DNA of 64,000 nucleotides, taken from positions 34,708,001 through 34,772,000 of the forward strand of contig CM072801.1 in NCBI GenBank assembly GCA_037013495.1. The letters run 5' to 3'. Below the pieces are notes generated by a model. It ran no database searches and was not told the origin of the DNA. It saw only the letters and a list, made by a program, of their open reading frames with translations. The translations under genes and the position numbers were made by a program. Below, in pieces: positions 1 through 12,233 of this stretch. This DNA comes from Hippophae tibetana. Lineage: Eukaryota > Streptophyta > Magnoliopsida > Rosales > Elaeagnaceae. Every line of letters begins with the position of its first letter. The first letter of the stretch is position 1.

Positions 1-1494
1 ATACACATTCACATTCCAATTTCATTATGTGAATCAAATGCCACATAAATTATACATTACTTTAATAAGTAAAGATAACTAGTACACTAAATTATAACAA
101 GTAAATTTATAACCAAAAATACGGATAAGGAATTAATATTGGAAATTAGTGAGATTAATATTTCATGAAAAAAACATATTAAATGATTTAAATAACAAGT
201 TAAATTTAATGAATTTTCCTTTTTAAATAAGTGAACCCCAATGATTATGGTGGGTCCTCAAAATTCTCACTTAAGTAATGACTTATATATTAGGTCATGA
301 TCCTCAATTAATTAATGAATTTATATGTCGAGTTTGAAATTAATTAGTTGTTAAAACTAAGGTAAATATATCCTTTAATTGTAAATCAAGATTTTATCCA
401 TCATTAATTTATAATTAAAGATAATTAAAACTATCCAATTTAATCTCAAACAATCAATAACTTCCTTGGTTGAGCTCGAAATTGATCATTGAAATTAAAT
501 TATACTCTTATTTATTAATGCTTAACAAGGCACAAATGGTGTGTTAATGCTTAGTTCTAAAATATTTTCTTTAATTATAAATCAAGACTTGATCCACAAT
601 TAATTAATTTATAAATAAAGATCTAAAGAACTAAAGAACGTGAATAAAAAATAAATAATTTTTTATTTATTCAAATCATACAATTATTCTTCCAATCATT
701 GAAAACAAATACTAAAATCACATATTACAAAAGACATCAAATTACAGAGAGAAAAAGAGTATAAAATAATAAAAACATCCATTCTTGATGAAGATGATTC
801 TAATAGCTAAATGGGTTGTCACTACCTTCTTTCAATCATTGGATATTTTCACAATTGGAAGTTTTTCTCTCTATATCTAAATATTATGAATGGTCAAACG
901 GATAAAGGAGCTGTTAGTTTTTAATATGGCTTGGTATCTATTTAAGAAAGGTTAGGGTTATATTTATATTCTAAAATTTGGGGTAAAACACATATACAAT
1001 GCCATTTAAATTTTCTGGTTGATTTTTACACTTGGGGTGTGACTTGCTATATTTTGTGCCACAACGCACATTAAATGTTGATTCTTCAATAGCAACCCAA
1101 GAGAGTTGTGCCACAACGTGCATAGAAATTCATGAAAAACTAGTCAAATCTAAAAGGTTAATTTGTGTTGCAACATAGATATGTTGGGTTATTAAGTGCA
1201 TAGAAACTAGAATCACCCGTTGGAATTGAGAGCACCTCATCATGGTATAAAATATGTCTAAGTTGTAACATGTATAAAATTTCAAGTCTTTGACATTCTG
1301 GTTCGATCCAACTTATGTGAATTTTCATTAAGCGCCCCATTTTCACTCTTTTTATTCGTGTTTGCCTAATATTCTTCTAAAAGCATTTTAACCTACAAAA
1401 CAAAAAAATACTCTCTAAAACAAGACAATAGCAAAGAAAAACATAATATAAATGCTTAAAAATATAGCAAATAATAGGTCAAAATAGTGTTCCT
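1..1494. other. AT-rich non-coding DNA
   Basis: No convincing coding sequence is visible on either strand. One loose direct repeat stands out: about 50 bp around 370-420 recurs around 570-622 (both contain ttaattRtaaatcaaga). The text around 1020-1380 has the look of a decayed retroelement leader or UTR, but I cannot assign it to a family. Confidence 0.5.
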
Positions 1495-1540
1495 CAGAGA
1501 GGTTGGTTTGCAAGTTAACTAAGGCATTATATCGATTAAA
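1495..1540 (+). pseudogene. Copia reverse transcriptase, left stub
   Basis: Translation of the last ~40 bases before the CACTA element gives VCKLTKALYRLK, the conserved Ty1/copia reverse-transcriptase block that precedes the QAPRAW motif. The reading stops exactly at 1540, where a CACTA element begins. The rest of the same domain resumes after 4494. No convincing copia coding is visible upstream of about 1490, so this copia copy is also 5'-truncated or too decayed to read. Confidence 0.7.
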
Positions 1541-1639
1541 CATTACTACAAAATGTGGCATTTAAGTCGATATGTAAAGTCAGGTTTTGGAGAAAACTGA
1601 CTTATAATAAATTTAAAGTTGGTTCGGTGAAAAACTGAA

Positions 1640-2200
1640 GCTACATGTAGCGTCGGTAGAGGTGTTCAACCGACACAACACTTAGGATGTAGCATCGGTT
1701 CTACGTGTCAATCGATGCCACGCAAATTTACTCGTTAATTTTTTATTTTAATAGTTTTTAAAATTGAAATTACACAATACAATTTTTTTTTATTTTTTTG
1801 GCCAATTATTATTTTATTTGAAATGTTTAAAATTGAATTTGCATATATAGTATAATGTTTTCTTCTTTTTTTTAGTCAATTAGTTTTTAAAATTATATAA
1901 TTTATAGAATTTTGTGTATTTGTTTGGATACTTTTATGTACATGTTTTTCATACGTAGTTATAGAATTTGGATAGCATGAAAAACACAATACAAAAAATT
2001 TTCAAAATAATATAAAAGGTCTATAGTTAAAATCTTAAAAAATAATTGACCAAAAAAATAAAAAAAATTGTATCGTTTAATTTCAATTTTAAAAACTGTT
2101 AAAATAAAAAAATTAACGAGTAATTTTAGGTAGCGTCAGTTGACACGTAGAACCGATGCTACGTCCTCATGTAGCATCGATTCAACAAGTCAACCGATGC
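1640..2200. repeat. Subterminal foldback inside the CACTA element
   Basis: The arm at about 1640-1808 is mirrored at about 2043-2200: the gtagcatcggttctacgtgt-type stretch followed by ctcgttaattttttatttta on the left appears as its reverse complement on the right. Arms are roughly 150 bp with a loop of about 230 bp. A transcript through here would fold into a long imperfect hairpin. Confidence 0.7.
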
Positions 2201-2438
2201 TATCCACGTGTATTTTTCATTTCTCTTTTTTCTTCTCCATTAAAAACATCATTTTTGATTTGCAGCACCCAAAAAAACTTAAAACCGAGCTTTACCTCCT
2301 CCATTCTTTCACATTTTCCGGCTACCTACGACCACCATTTTCAATATCATTTAGTGGGTTTTCTTCCTCTCCAAATTATCTTCTAGATCTCCTATTGTTT
2401 TATATTATGCATGTTATTATTTGTTTGGCTGATTTTCT

Positions 2439-4140
2439 ATGGACAAATCTTGGATGTCAAAGTGTAGAATTGAGCATGACTACATTTCTAGAGTTGAAAG
2501 TTTCATGGAATTTCCTTGTTGAAATAGTAATAATGAAATTAGTATGATTCGATGTCTAAGTATTAAATGTGAAAATGAGCGATTTCATGAAGTTGACAAG
2601 ATTAAGTGTCATCTTATCCATAGTGGTATTCTTTTGAGTTATAAATGTTGGTATTATCATGGAGAAAATATTGATAATACTCATAGGGAAGAGATAAATA
2701 AGAATGTGAGTGGATTACATACATCATATCATAATATACAGACAGAAAATATGTTTCATGGTGTTGAAGATGAACTACGTAAGGATGATCTCGAAACCTT
2801 TAAAAAACTTCTAGAACATGCCGAAAAACCGTTTTATCCAAAATGTAAGAAATACACTAAAATATCATGATTGGTTCATTTGTACAATGTGAAGGCAAAG
2901 CATGGTTTTTCTGACAAAGGATTCATATAATTACTAAATCTACTAGTCAATATGTTTCCTGAGGGTATTGAATTGCTATCTCCATTGTATGAAGTGAAGA
3001 AATATCTTAGTCAATTTGGCATGGAATATCATAAGATTCATGCTTGTCTAAATGATTGCATTCTTTATAGAAAATAATATGAGACATTAGATGATTGTCA
3101 AATGTGTAAAGAATCGAGATGGAAGTAGGCTACAAATGAGACAACACGTAAGAAAGGCATGCCTGTAAAGGTTCTTTGGTACTTTCCTCTGATTCCTCGC
3201 TTTCAAAGGTTGTTTAAAAGTAAAGAGACATCAAAGATGTTGACTTGGCATTCAGATAATCGATCTAATGATGGAGTGGTACGCCGTCCTTGTGATTCTC
3301 CAAATTGGAAAGTAGTAGATAATTTATCCCCTCAATTTGCATCTGATCCGCGCAATCTTTGTCTTGCCATTGCTGCTGATGAAATTAATCCGTAGAGTTC
3401 CCTTAGTAGTAGATATAGCAGTTGGTCAATAATTATGGTAACATACAACCTTCCTCCCTGTTTATGTATGAAAAGAAAATTCATGATGTTAACATTATTG
3501 ATCTTAAGATCGAAACAACCCAGTGTTTATATTGAAGTATATTTGTAGCCTCTAATATATGATTTAAAGATGTTGTGGAATGATGGTATAAATGTTTACG
3601 ATTCACATAAAAAAGAACACTTTAACTTGAGGGGGGTCCTTTTATGAACAATTAATGATTTTCCTACCTATGGAAACATATTTGGACATGCAACAAAAGG
3701 TTACACGGGATGCCCTATATGTAGTGATGTCACTTTTGCAACTTATCTTTTTCACAGATGAAAGATGTCTTATAGAAGACATAGAAGATTTTTTTCCATT
3801 TGGACACAAGTTTAGATACCAAAAGAAATCGTTCAATGGTGAAGAAGATCGTGATCATGCACCCCGACCTTTGTGAGGTGTTGAGATATTAAGGAAATTG
3901 AATGGTATGACATTCAAACGATATGCAAAGATGAAAAAAAAAGAATATTAACTAAGGTAGGGAAATGAAAGAAGTTAACTAATAAAAGGGGTGAAAATAA
4001 AAAAGGAGGATAATCAGTAAACCATGATTGATGTATGTAGGGGAATGAATTTTTATATGGACTAGCTGTTTTTTGCCCAATTTCCTTGTCATACTGGTGA
4101 TTCTAAGCCAACCAAGCATGCTCTCCTTGAAATAAAGTAA
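2439..4140 (+). pseudogene. Tnp2-like CACTA transposase, decayed
   Basis: An ATG at 2439 opens MDKSWMSKCRIEHDYISR, followed after a few stops by MIRCLSIKCENERFHEVDKI, which matches the transposase-associated N-terminal domain of plant CACTA Tnp2 proteins. Downstream, across several stop codons and frame changes, are GMEYHKIHACLNDCILYRK, FASDPRNLCLAIAADEINP and the TYNLPPCLCMKRKF block. These are typical of the Transposase_21 family, the catalytic component that binds and cuts the element ends. At least five stops and several frame breaks make it non-functional. The end is approximate because similarity fades after 3900. Confidence 0.8.
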
Positions 4141-4494
4141 GAATATCACAAAATCCCTAACACTTTGATGACATCATTTTATTTATAATTTAAGTAAAAT
4201 AAATATATGTATTGTATATAAATTATTTTTTGTAATAAATTTAATTATCAAGTAATTAATTATATTTAATTTTTCAATTATTTGTATTATTATTTAAACT
4301 TTGTTAAATAGATTTTGGTTTTTTTCTGCTATATGTGATCGAATACAGGTTATTAGTAGAGTAAAAAATGAGTAAAATATGTAATATATATATATTAAAG
4401 TCGGTTCATACGTTGAACCGATTTTAAATTTTAAGTCTTACAATTGAAAGTCGATTTTTAACAAACTTTAATGACCAGTTTTGTAGTAGTAAAA

Positions 4495-5460
4495 GTAAAC
4501 TTCTAGAGCATGATTCTCTAATTTTAGTGCCTATCTTATTGAGTTAGTACATTTTTTGTCTTCTAAATCAAACTCTTCTCTATTTATTAAGGATAAAAAT
4601 GATGTTTATCTAGTGCTTCTGATCTATATGGATGATATCATCCTCACAAGTAGCTATTCAATTTCTATTCATCAACTTATAGCCACTTTGTACTCCAATT
4701 TTTATGGGTTGATTAAACTATTTTCTGGGTTTAGAAGTCACATGGTCTAAGGATGTGATTCATCTGAACAAACAAAAGTATGCAATAGAGTTGCTGAAAA
4801 GGTATGGATTACTTTATTCTAAGGACTGTGAACACTTAGGGTGTGTGGTAAAGGGTTGAGCAAAAATGATGCTTCCATTTTGGATGATGCAAGCATGCTT
4901 AGAAGTGTTCTTGGAGGGTTATAGTAATGCACTTTAACCATACCTGATATTTCCTTCAATGTTAACAAGTTGTGTTAATTAATGGCATACACAATTGAAG
5001 TCCATTAGCATGCGTCAAGAGACTCTTACACTATCTCAAAAGAACCATGCATCATGATCTTACATTCCTTAAGTTTTCTCAACTTCACATTACAACTTAT
5101 TATGAATCAGATTGGGCATCATGTGTGGATGATAGGAGGTCCACTAGTGCGTATTATTCATTTCTTGGGACAAACCTCATTTCATGGCACACTTCAAAAC
5201 AAAAAGCAGTATCTAGAAGTAGCACCACATCTGAATATAGGACAGTGGCATTTGTAACTGCTAAACTGTTGTGGTTGTTTTCCTTGTTCTATGAATTGTA
5301 TCTTTTTGTTTCCTCTATTATAGTTCTTCTTTGTGACAATCAATGTGCTCAAATCCTTGTACACAATCATGTTCCTCACTCACACACTAAACATATCGAG
5401 TTAGACCAATATTGTGTGAGATCAGGTGCTGAAACACCAACTAATCATTGAAAATGTCTC
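4495..5460 (+). pseudogene. Copia reverse transcriptase-RNase H, decayed
   Basis: Immediately right of the CACTA element the copia frame resumes (TSRA, then SKSNSSLFIKDKNDVYLVLL and LIYMDDIILTSS, the YxDD catalytic box as YMDD). RNase H follows at 5047-5440: YESDWASCVDDRRSTSAYYS, SWHTSKQKAVSRSSTTSEYR, LLCDNQCAQILV and HTKHIELDQ, all standard copia RNase H blocks. Several frame breaks lie between 4750 and 5046. Together with the stub at 1495-1540 this is one copia polyprotein split by the CACTA insertion. Neither LTR is recognisable. Confidence 0.85.
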
Positions 5461-5793
5461 CTCAGCTGATGAGCAATTCTCTAGCAACCTCATTAAACCA
5501 TTTCTCACTCAATTTCATTCCTTAAAGATCACACTAATGGTTTTATCAAAGCCATCAGTCTGATAAGGGCTATTAGAGAGTGTGTGTGTATGCCCTTGAG
5601 CTATAGCCGATCATTCCACAAAACAGTTTTGAAACATCTTGTAACTAACTAAATGTGATATGGCAAGTATTAGCATGTTATTGGGGAAAGTGAACAGAGT
5701 GAGTTATATACTTAGCATTTGCATATATAGCGAAGTGAAGATTTCAATAAATTGAATTTTAATTTAATCTAAAATAAAGTATTCTTGATTTGT
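5461..5793. other. Copia 3' tail, nothing further seen
   Basis: Short region after the RNase H remnant. It has no coding signal and no clear LTR boundary. Confidence 0.4.
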
Positions 5794-6114
5794 ATTTAAC
5801 CCTTTGTTATAAAAGAAAGGAGATTAATTAAAGATAAATAATATTATTTTAATAATTTTTTTATTAACTCTTTAATAAGAATAAAAATAAAATTTAATAT
5901 AAAATTATTAAAAAAAATCAATAACAATAATATTCAAACGAATATTTTGTAAACTTTTTTTCATATTAATTGTTAAATTAATTTTGTTAAATACTTATAT
6001 TTTATTGGCGTCTAATCACTTGACATAAAAGTAACAAAATGCTAATAGAAAAATCATTACAATAATATTATTTATCCTTAATTTTCTTTTTTCTTTTATA
6101 ACTAAGTGATTAAA
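5794..6114. mobile_element. MITE with ~50-bp terminal inverted repeats
   Basis: The left arm 5794-5848 (containing gttataaaagaaaggaga and aaagataaataatattatt) is mirrored at 6059-6114 (aataatattatttatcctta and cttttataactaagtg). The spacer of about 210 bp is AT-rich and non-coding. A TA dinucleotide flanks both outer ends, but the exact termini and superfamily are not fixed. Confidence 0.65.
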
Positions 6115-7417
6115 TAGTACAATTTTTAATATGATGAATTAAACAACATAAATAATCTAATCTAAAGGACTTCTATGACATTTTTCTATAAATGAAATAT
6201 TTACTCAAACCTTAAATTGTTGAATTTCAAATTATAATTTTTTAAAGAAAAATTTATATTAATTATTTGAAATTGTAATACATGTAGAGAATTCAATTAT
6301 AAGATACAAATAAATAAAAATTGAAATACATATGAACTTGAATCTATATCTTTGATAGTAGTAACAACTCTAGTTAGAAAACTAATAAATCTAAATCTAG
6401 ATTCAAAATGAAAATTATGCCAAAAATTGTACTAAAATAACTCTATATGATAAATACATCACCTAAATGTAGGAGACATGTATAATAAACTATAATAATT
6501 TTATTAAACCTAAAAATTAAGAAAATGCAGCTCTGTCTTCGGTTGTTATAAATCAAAATGAAAGTGTTACGAAAAAAACAAAAGAAATTGATAATAAAAG
6601 CCAATACTTTTTTTTATCTCAACATATATTTATTGCAGGCGTATTACCTTCTAATGAATCAATATATATATATCAGATTATACTTAATCATAATTTTTTA
6701 TTGATAATAATATTCATAATAATAATTATTATTTTCATAACAAAATCGTATAAAATGTTAATTTTATTCTTATATTATTAATTACATTTTAATATCATTA
6801 TTATTAGATAAAATTACCCTTAATTAAATATTTTTTTAATAACAATTTGCATATCAGATTATACTTACATATCATATTATACTTACAAATCAAAATTTTT
6901 GATGGGTAATGATATTATCAAAATAAATTTTATTATTATCATAATAAAAATACATAAAATATTTTATCTATAATATTAGTTACACCTAACTCAATTACTA
7001 TTGAATAAAATTCTCATATATTAATAAAATATTTGTAATAATAATAATTTACGAATAATATGGATACTATTTTTGTTCCAAAGTAAACACTTAAGGGGAC
7101 TGTTAATTAAAAGATGAAAATATATTAGGTTCATTTCTCAATAACACTGATTATTGGATAATTAGTTATCAACACACTAATATAATCCACCCTTTACAAA
7201 GCTTATATATTATCTCTATTAATTTTCATTAATTCCTTTTACGAGTAAAAAAGATAATAAGAGATAATAAGGATAAGGTTTATGAGAACAACTATACCAT
7301 TTATATATTCAGCAAAAAAAAAAAAAAAACTACACCCTTTACATCAGGTAGTTACACATATGGGTCATTTTAGTATCATATAATAGCAGCTCCAAATTAT
7401 ATAAATCATGTGAAAAG
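6115..7417. repeat. AT-rich DNA with a duplicated ~200-bp repeat
   Basis: No coding signal. A roughly 200-bp AT-rich unit near 6690-6860 recurs near 6900-7070. Both carry the series tattattaattacattttaat / taatattagttacacctaa followed by a ttgaataaa-like tract. A third relative lies at about 22600-22760, so this is a dispersed AT-rich repeat. A poly(A) run lies at 7313-7329. Confidence 0.45.
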
Positions 7418-7740
7418 TGAAGGGCTTGATGAGCAGAATTGGTGAAGAAGAACATAGGCACATAACGATTGCATAGAAGACAAGATAGTAAGACAATTGA
7501 TAAAAATGATTCTTTATCTTTTCATTAATGTAAACCTATTATATATAGATCACTTAGCATATGTTAATAACTAATAAAGGGAATCGAAGTTTATTAGAAA
7601 TGACACATACATTGATAGTGCTTAATGCTTGGCTTGTCACAATGCTAGTCACCTATACAAGCAACAAATCACAACAAACCAATCATAACCAATTCTTTGT
7701 TATGCTATCATTCTCTCTTAAGCTCATGAGCGATGTAAGA
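7418..7740 (-). repeat. 3' LTR of the minus-strand copia element
   Basis: The outer end at 7418 (TG on the plus strand) is fixed by its match to the LTR remnant beside the primer-binding site at 12157-12233. The inner end is approximate because no polypurine tract is recognisable; recognisable RT coding begins only at about 7770. Confidence 0.6.
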
Positions 7741-7769
7741 TAGTGAGCATAGTCTTTAATTCCTAGAAG

Positions 7770-10240
7770 CATTGAAAAGGAAATGGCTGAACCAAAGTCA
7801 TGTTGTTGTTTGTAATTAAGATGTCATCAACATAAATCAATATGACAATCAAAGCACCATTTTGAGAGTAGATCATCATAGAGCCATCAGTATTGAAATG
7901 ATGAAAACCCTATTACCGAGTATAACTTGTTAATTTTATGTACCATACTCATGGGGCTTGATTTTAATCCATAGGTAGCCTTCTTGAGTTTGCATACATA
8001 CTTAGGGTAAGAAGGTCCATAAAGCCTCTTGGTTGTGACATATAAACCTCCTATTCAACATCCCTCTTAAGAATTTTTGTATTGATATCTAACTATCGAA
8101 TAGGTGAATCTTCAGAAATTGCAATAGTAATAACAAGTCTTACTGTGGTTTGCATGACAAATGGGTTAAAGTTCTCAATAAAATCAAGACAAGTCATTTG
8201 TTGAGGCTACTATTATTGCCTTGTACTTGTCAAGGGGTTTATCTAACTTGAGCTTGGCTCTATAAATCCATTTGTTATGTAAGAATTTTCCATGTTTTGA
8301 TGGGAAGACTAACACCTAGATGTTGTTTTTCAGAAGAGCCTTGAACTCAATTTTTTTGGGTTCCTACCATTGTGAAAATTTGGGAACATCTTTGATATTT
8401 TTTGGTTCTATTTGAATAACGCTAGTATTGTAAAGTTTGGATTTAACAATGCCATAGTTGACTCTGGTGGTCATTGAGTGAATGTTGGTGATAGATATAG
8501 GTGGTGCCATTGGTAATTCAATAGCTATGTCTATAACTACTGGATCAAAGATTGTGATTGGATGGGTATTAACTAAAGGTAATGTAGGAACATTGATTGA
8601 ATATAATACATGTATAAGTTGACTTGTTACAGATGATGAGGTAGTAGGAAACAAATAAAGATGAAAGAGTGTAAAAGAGGTAGAAGTAGGACAAGAAATC
8701 ATAGGTGAGATAAGGATTGATGATTGAACATTTATGTCTGGTATATTTATCAATGTACCAAATGGTTCAAAGTTAGTAAATTTGTTTGTAGGTATAATGT
8801 TGTAAGGTATCGTTGGAAATGCAGAATTGGTATTCATATGAGAAGGAATAGTCACAAAAATAGGTGAGTAAGAGTATTGAGTAGGCTAGGTACAAGATGA
8901 GACAAGTTTGAGAAAAGGAAATTCTTTTTCATTGAACACCACATGTGTAGAGACATATAGTGTTTGATTGGTAGGTTCAAGACACCAATAATTTTTTAGA
9001 TGGGTAGCATATCCCAGGAAACCACATGGTAATGATGTTGGTTCAAGTTTTTCCTTATTATATGCTCTAAGGTAGGGATAGCAAAGGCATCCAAATATTA
9101 TGAGATAGTAATAAGATGGTGGTTGATTAAAGAGCACTTCTTATGGACTAAAATTTTTAAGAGCTTTAAAAGGAATTTTGATGATGGGATGAATGCCATA
9201 TTAAAAGAATTTTCCCAGTAATCCAGAGCTAAACCAGCTGGAATCAACAATGCAAGCCTTATCTCTGCAACATGCCTATTTTCCTCTCTACAACATGCTT
9301 ATTTTCCTCTCTACAATCTCATTTTGTTAGGGTGTATAAGGGTATGAAATTTTGTTATAGTATCCTTCTTGAAATAAATAGATTCCAAGCTTTTAAGCTC
9401 AACGTCTCCGTCACTTTGGAGTTGTTTAATTTGTATTTGAAATTGTCTAAAAACCAAGGCCTTAAAATGTAAGAAAATATTTACAACTTGTGTTTTGTTA
9501 ATTAATGCATATATCCATTGAAATCTTATAAAATCGTAAATAAAAAAGAAAAAAAAATATTTCATTCCATTAACTGAGTTAATAGGTACTGGACCACAAA
9601 GGTCTACATGAATTATAACAAATGTTTTTGTAGATCTAATATGAGAATGATAAAAAGGTAACCTATGAGCCTTGCTTAATAGATATGCTTCATATATTTC
9701 TAAGTTAATATTAGATAAGATATTTTTTTTAGATGATTGAGCTATGTGATGCACGACTAAGCATAAGAATGACCCAACATTTTCAGGTAAGAGGGCTCCA
9801 TTATGGCCAGCCTTATTGCATTGGATAGTTTTTGATATAGAGCATCCATTTCCAACCTTGTAAAAGCCTTACTTAGTTCCCCTATTGAGAAGAGTAGTCT
9901 TTGTGGCCAGATCTTTTATAGAGAAATTGTTAAGATATAAATTAATAGATACATTGTTATCCTTACAAAAAAAATTTAACTAAGGTTAAGTTCTTTTCCA
10001 GTTGTTGTACCTACAACAGCTTATTTAAACAAAGTTTTTGAGTATGACAAGGAATGATAGAGGATCTTGATTTAGATATGGGGATAGTTAACCCATTACC
10101 TAGCATGAATGATGCATTGCCTGTATATGGGTTGGGATGCTGAATTTGAGTGTTGTCATTAGTAAGGTGATAAGTGGCTCTAGTGTCCATGAACCAAACG
10201 CTATCCGTGGAGGTAGTTGGAGTTGCTACTAGTACTAGAA
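7770..10240 (-). pseudogene. Copia pol (protease, integrase, RT), decayed
   Basis: Read from right to left: protease with WFMDTRATYHLT near 10200 (the expected D-S/T-G reads DTR); integrase core at 9754-9311 with SKAHRLPFYHSHIRSTKTF, HVDLCGPV and IYALINKTQVVNIFLHFKAL; integrase C-terminal block at 9137-8886 with FGCLCYPYLRAYNKEKLEP and FLGYATHLKNYWCLEP; linker at 8855-8364 with HSMTTRVNYGIVKSKLYN; and an RT fragment at about 8050-7800 with YPKYVCKLKKATYGLK. Stops and frame breaks separate these blocks, and the RT fades before RNase H. This would have been the polyprotein for maturation, cDNA synthesis and integration. Confidence 0.85.
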
Positions 10241-10339
10241 ATTCTTGAGGTGGTGGGAAAGAGAAGTAATTCTGATAATTCTAGGGGACAAATTATGAGT
10301 GTGGATGATGAAAAATAGGTCCAAGAGTGGGATGATGTA

Positions 10340-11230
10340 TGGTATCTGGTGTAGCTATGGTATGCTCAGGGTTAAAATGGGCTACATTTTCTCTTAGAGG
10401 ACAAGGTCCTCTTGGTGGTCTTTGTTGATTTTTGGGTGAGCTATTTTTGGGTTCCATGTAATAAAAGTAGCATTTAGTTGCTGTATGCCCAATTTTTTTC
10501 CAAATTTTACATTGGATAGTAATGTCTTTTGGTGGTGAATTTTCTTTGGATGAAGCAGATAAGTTGTTAGGTTAATTGGTTGAAGATGGAGTAGATTGAT
10601 TTTTTTTTTTATAAACAGATGGTATAAATGGATTTTAGGGTTCTTGGATATTTTGTATGCTTATAATGTAGTTTGCTTGGACAAGTTGTACATCAGGTTG
10701 GTTCATGCCTTCCATTTGTCTATCATTAGTTCTCATTCTAGTGAAAAGCTCATCAAGGCTTAGCACTTTTTTTTTTGTTAGTGACAGTAGTGACAAGTGA
10801 TTCTTATCCAACATCAAGGCCACCTAGCACATATAAAATTTGTTCCCTCTCACTCAAATTATCTCCTCTACTAATTTATGATCAATGAGATCCTTGGAAT
10901 GATTGATATATTGTTCCATAGTTCGTGGCCACGTTTTCATAGATTGAAGCTACATAAGCTACTACTATCTATGAGCAAGGTTTGAAATGTCGATGTTGAT
11001 CAAGATGTCAAGATATAATTTTTATGAAAATTTATTGACGAAAAATTTAAAACAAATCACTAAAACTATGAAAATTCTATCAAAAATATGAAATTATTTT
11101 ATAAAATTTTTTAATGAACAAAATAATAAATTAGTTGTATTTTAAACTAATTTTTCATTTAATATAAATATTGTTAAATATTTATAATATTTATATTAAT
11201 AAATAAGTTAAATAATTAATTAAAGTATTG

Positions 11231-11262
<32 letters not shown>

Positions 11263-12135
11263 TCTTTTTTGTAAAATGTTTTAGAATAAATAATTAAAAT
11301 ATTTGAAATAATTAAGTAAACTATCTAATTTTATTAATTTTTATAAATAGATAAATCTCGACAATATGAAAAGAAATTTCATAGAGATTTTCGATATATT
11401 GACAATTTTTGTCAACATTTTAAAGATATTTTAGCAATAATATCTACAATATATATGACACTTTAGCCCAAAAAATATTTAAATGATAATTTAATGATAA
11501 CGACATTTAAGCGAAAATTTGTCAATATTTTTGACAATTTTGTGGTAATTTAGTCAAAAGATATGATATCATATTTCAATGTCAAGATGTACAAAATAGA
11601 TACATTGTCATGACAATGTCGACTATATTGTCAATTATTTTGTCCTTACCTATGAGTCACCATTGAGGCTTTTCCCAGAACTGTCCAGTAATCAAATGCA
11701 ATGGACTTTTCAATGAGATGCTTCAGATAGTTTTGAGATACTGAGGAGTAGATCCAATTTTTCAGGGCATTATCATATCTGTCCCATATATGATATTCAT
11801 AGTTGTTTTCAAAGCTCTCTTGAATTTCATCAATCTCAGAGGTGATTTGTTTCTTAACTAGTCTTGAGGTTATTAGTGTAGAACCATCAATCAATGATTG
11901 AAGTCTATAAACGAAAATCACATGCTTCAATTTTTCTTTCCATATAAGATAGCTTGTTTCATCTAGTTTTACCGAGAAATTTGGATTGATTAGATATGTT
12001 GGTAGGTTAGTGATAGTGTTCACCAGTATGGGTGTTTGAAGTATTTGGTGTATGAAAAAGTTAGTGTGAGTATTGTTAGTGAAAATGGGTGACTCTAGAT
12101 CATCTTGATTTTGTGGAGAAGTATCATCAGTTGCC
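10340..12135 (-). pseudogene. Copia gag, decayed and split by an insertion
   Basis: The N-terminal part (12135-11657) starts at an ATG (MATDDTSPQNQDDL) and contains KLDETSYLIWKEKLKHVIF and NALKNWIYSSVSQNYLKHL, the retrotransposon gag (UBN2-type) core. The frame ends at VTHR, where a TIR element interrupts it. Gag resumes at about 10968 with MKTWPRTMEQYINHSK and then LSLLSLTKKKVLSLDELFTR, the usual C-terminal gag segment. A degraded zinc-knuckle region and the glycine/proline-rich linker follow at 10550-10340. Gag would form the particle shell. Confidence 0.8.
10976..11649. mobile_element. 674-bp TIR element inserted in copia gag
   Basis: CTATGAG occurs at 10969-10975 and again at 11650-11656, and the gag reading continues on both sides, so these are target-site duplications (7 bp, possibly 8 with one mismatch). 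The ends read CAAGGTTTGAAATGTCGATG on the left and, reverse-complemented, GTAAGGACAAAATAATTGAC on the right, a weak inverted repeat. The interior is AT-rich with many TTGACAAT/ATTGTCAA motifs, a (TA)n tract at about 11237-11262, and no coding. TSD length and ends would suit a non-autonomous hAT-type element; assignment is tentative. Confidence 0.7.
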
Positions 12136-12143
12136 ATGACTAT

Positions 12144-12156
12144 GACTCTAATACCA
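12144..12156 (-). other. Primer-binding site of the minus-strand copia
   Basis: On the minus strand this reads TGGTATTAGAGTC, one or two changes from TGGTATCAGAGC, the plant copia site complementary to initiator tRNA-Met. It lies directly after the LTR remnant and just before the gag ATG. Confidence 0.75.
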
Positions 12157-12233
12157 TGAAGAGCTTCCTGAGTAGAAATGGTGAAGAAGAAGATAAGCAT
12201 AGAAGCTAATGAAGATAAGACAAGATAGGATGG

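Larger units (their letters stand above)
1541..4491 (+). mobile_element. CACTA (En/Spm) transposon inserted in copia RT
   Basis: The left end reads CATTACTACAAAA and the right end, reverse-complemented, TACTACTACAAAA; both are one step from the plant CACTA terminus CACTACTACAAAA. The flanking trinucleotide AAA (1538-1540 and 4492-4494) is a plausible 3-bp target-site duplication, the size expected for this superfamily. Subterminal regions contain repeated CGATGC/CGGTT-type motifs. The interior encodes a broken Tnp2-like transposase on the plus strand. At 2.95 kb it is shorter than autonomous CACTA elements, and no TnpA-like gene is seen, so the copy is a defective internal-deletion derivative. 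Confidence 0.85.
7418..12233 (-). mobile_element. Ty1/copia retrotransposon, minus strand, 5'-LTR truncated
   Basis: On the minus strand the order is LTR remnant (12233-12157), primer site (12156-12144), gag, protease, integrase, reverse transcriptase, LTR ending at 7418. The LTR ends match each other: 7418 tgaagggcttgatgagcag and 12157 tgaagagcttcctgagtag, followed in both by attggtgaagaagaa-like text. The 5' LTR is cut after about 77 bp by LTR copy A at 12234. Gag is split by a 674-bp insertion at 10976-11649. RNase H is missing. All coding parts are broken, so the copy is dead. Confidence 0.85.

Noticed and set aside
7561-7743. 60-codon open frame in the copia LTR
   Set aside because: Non-coding LTR position, no similarity, length expected by chance.
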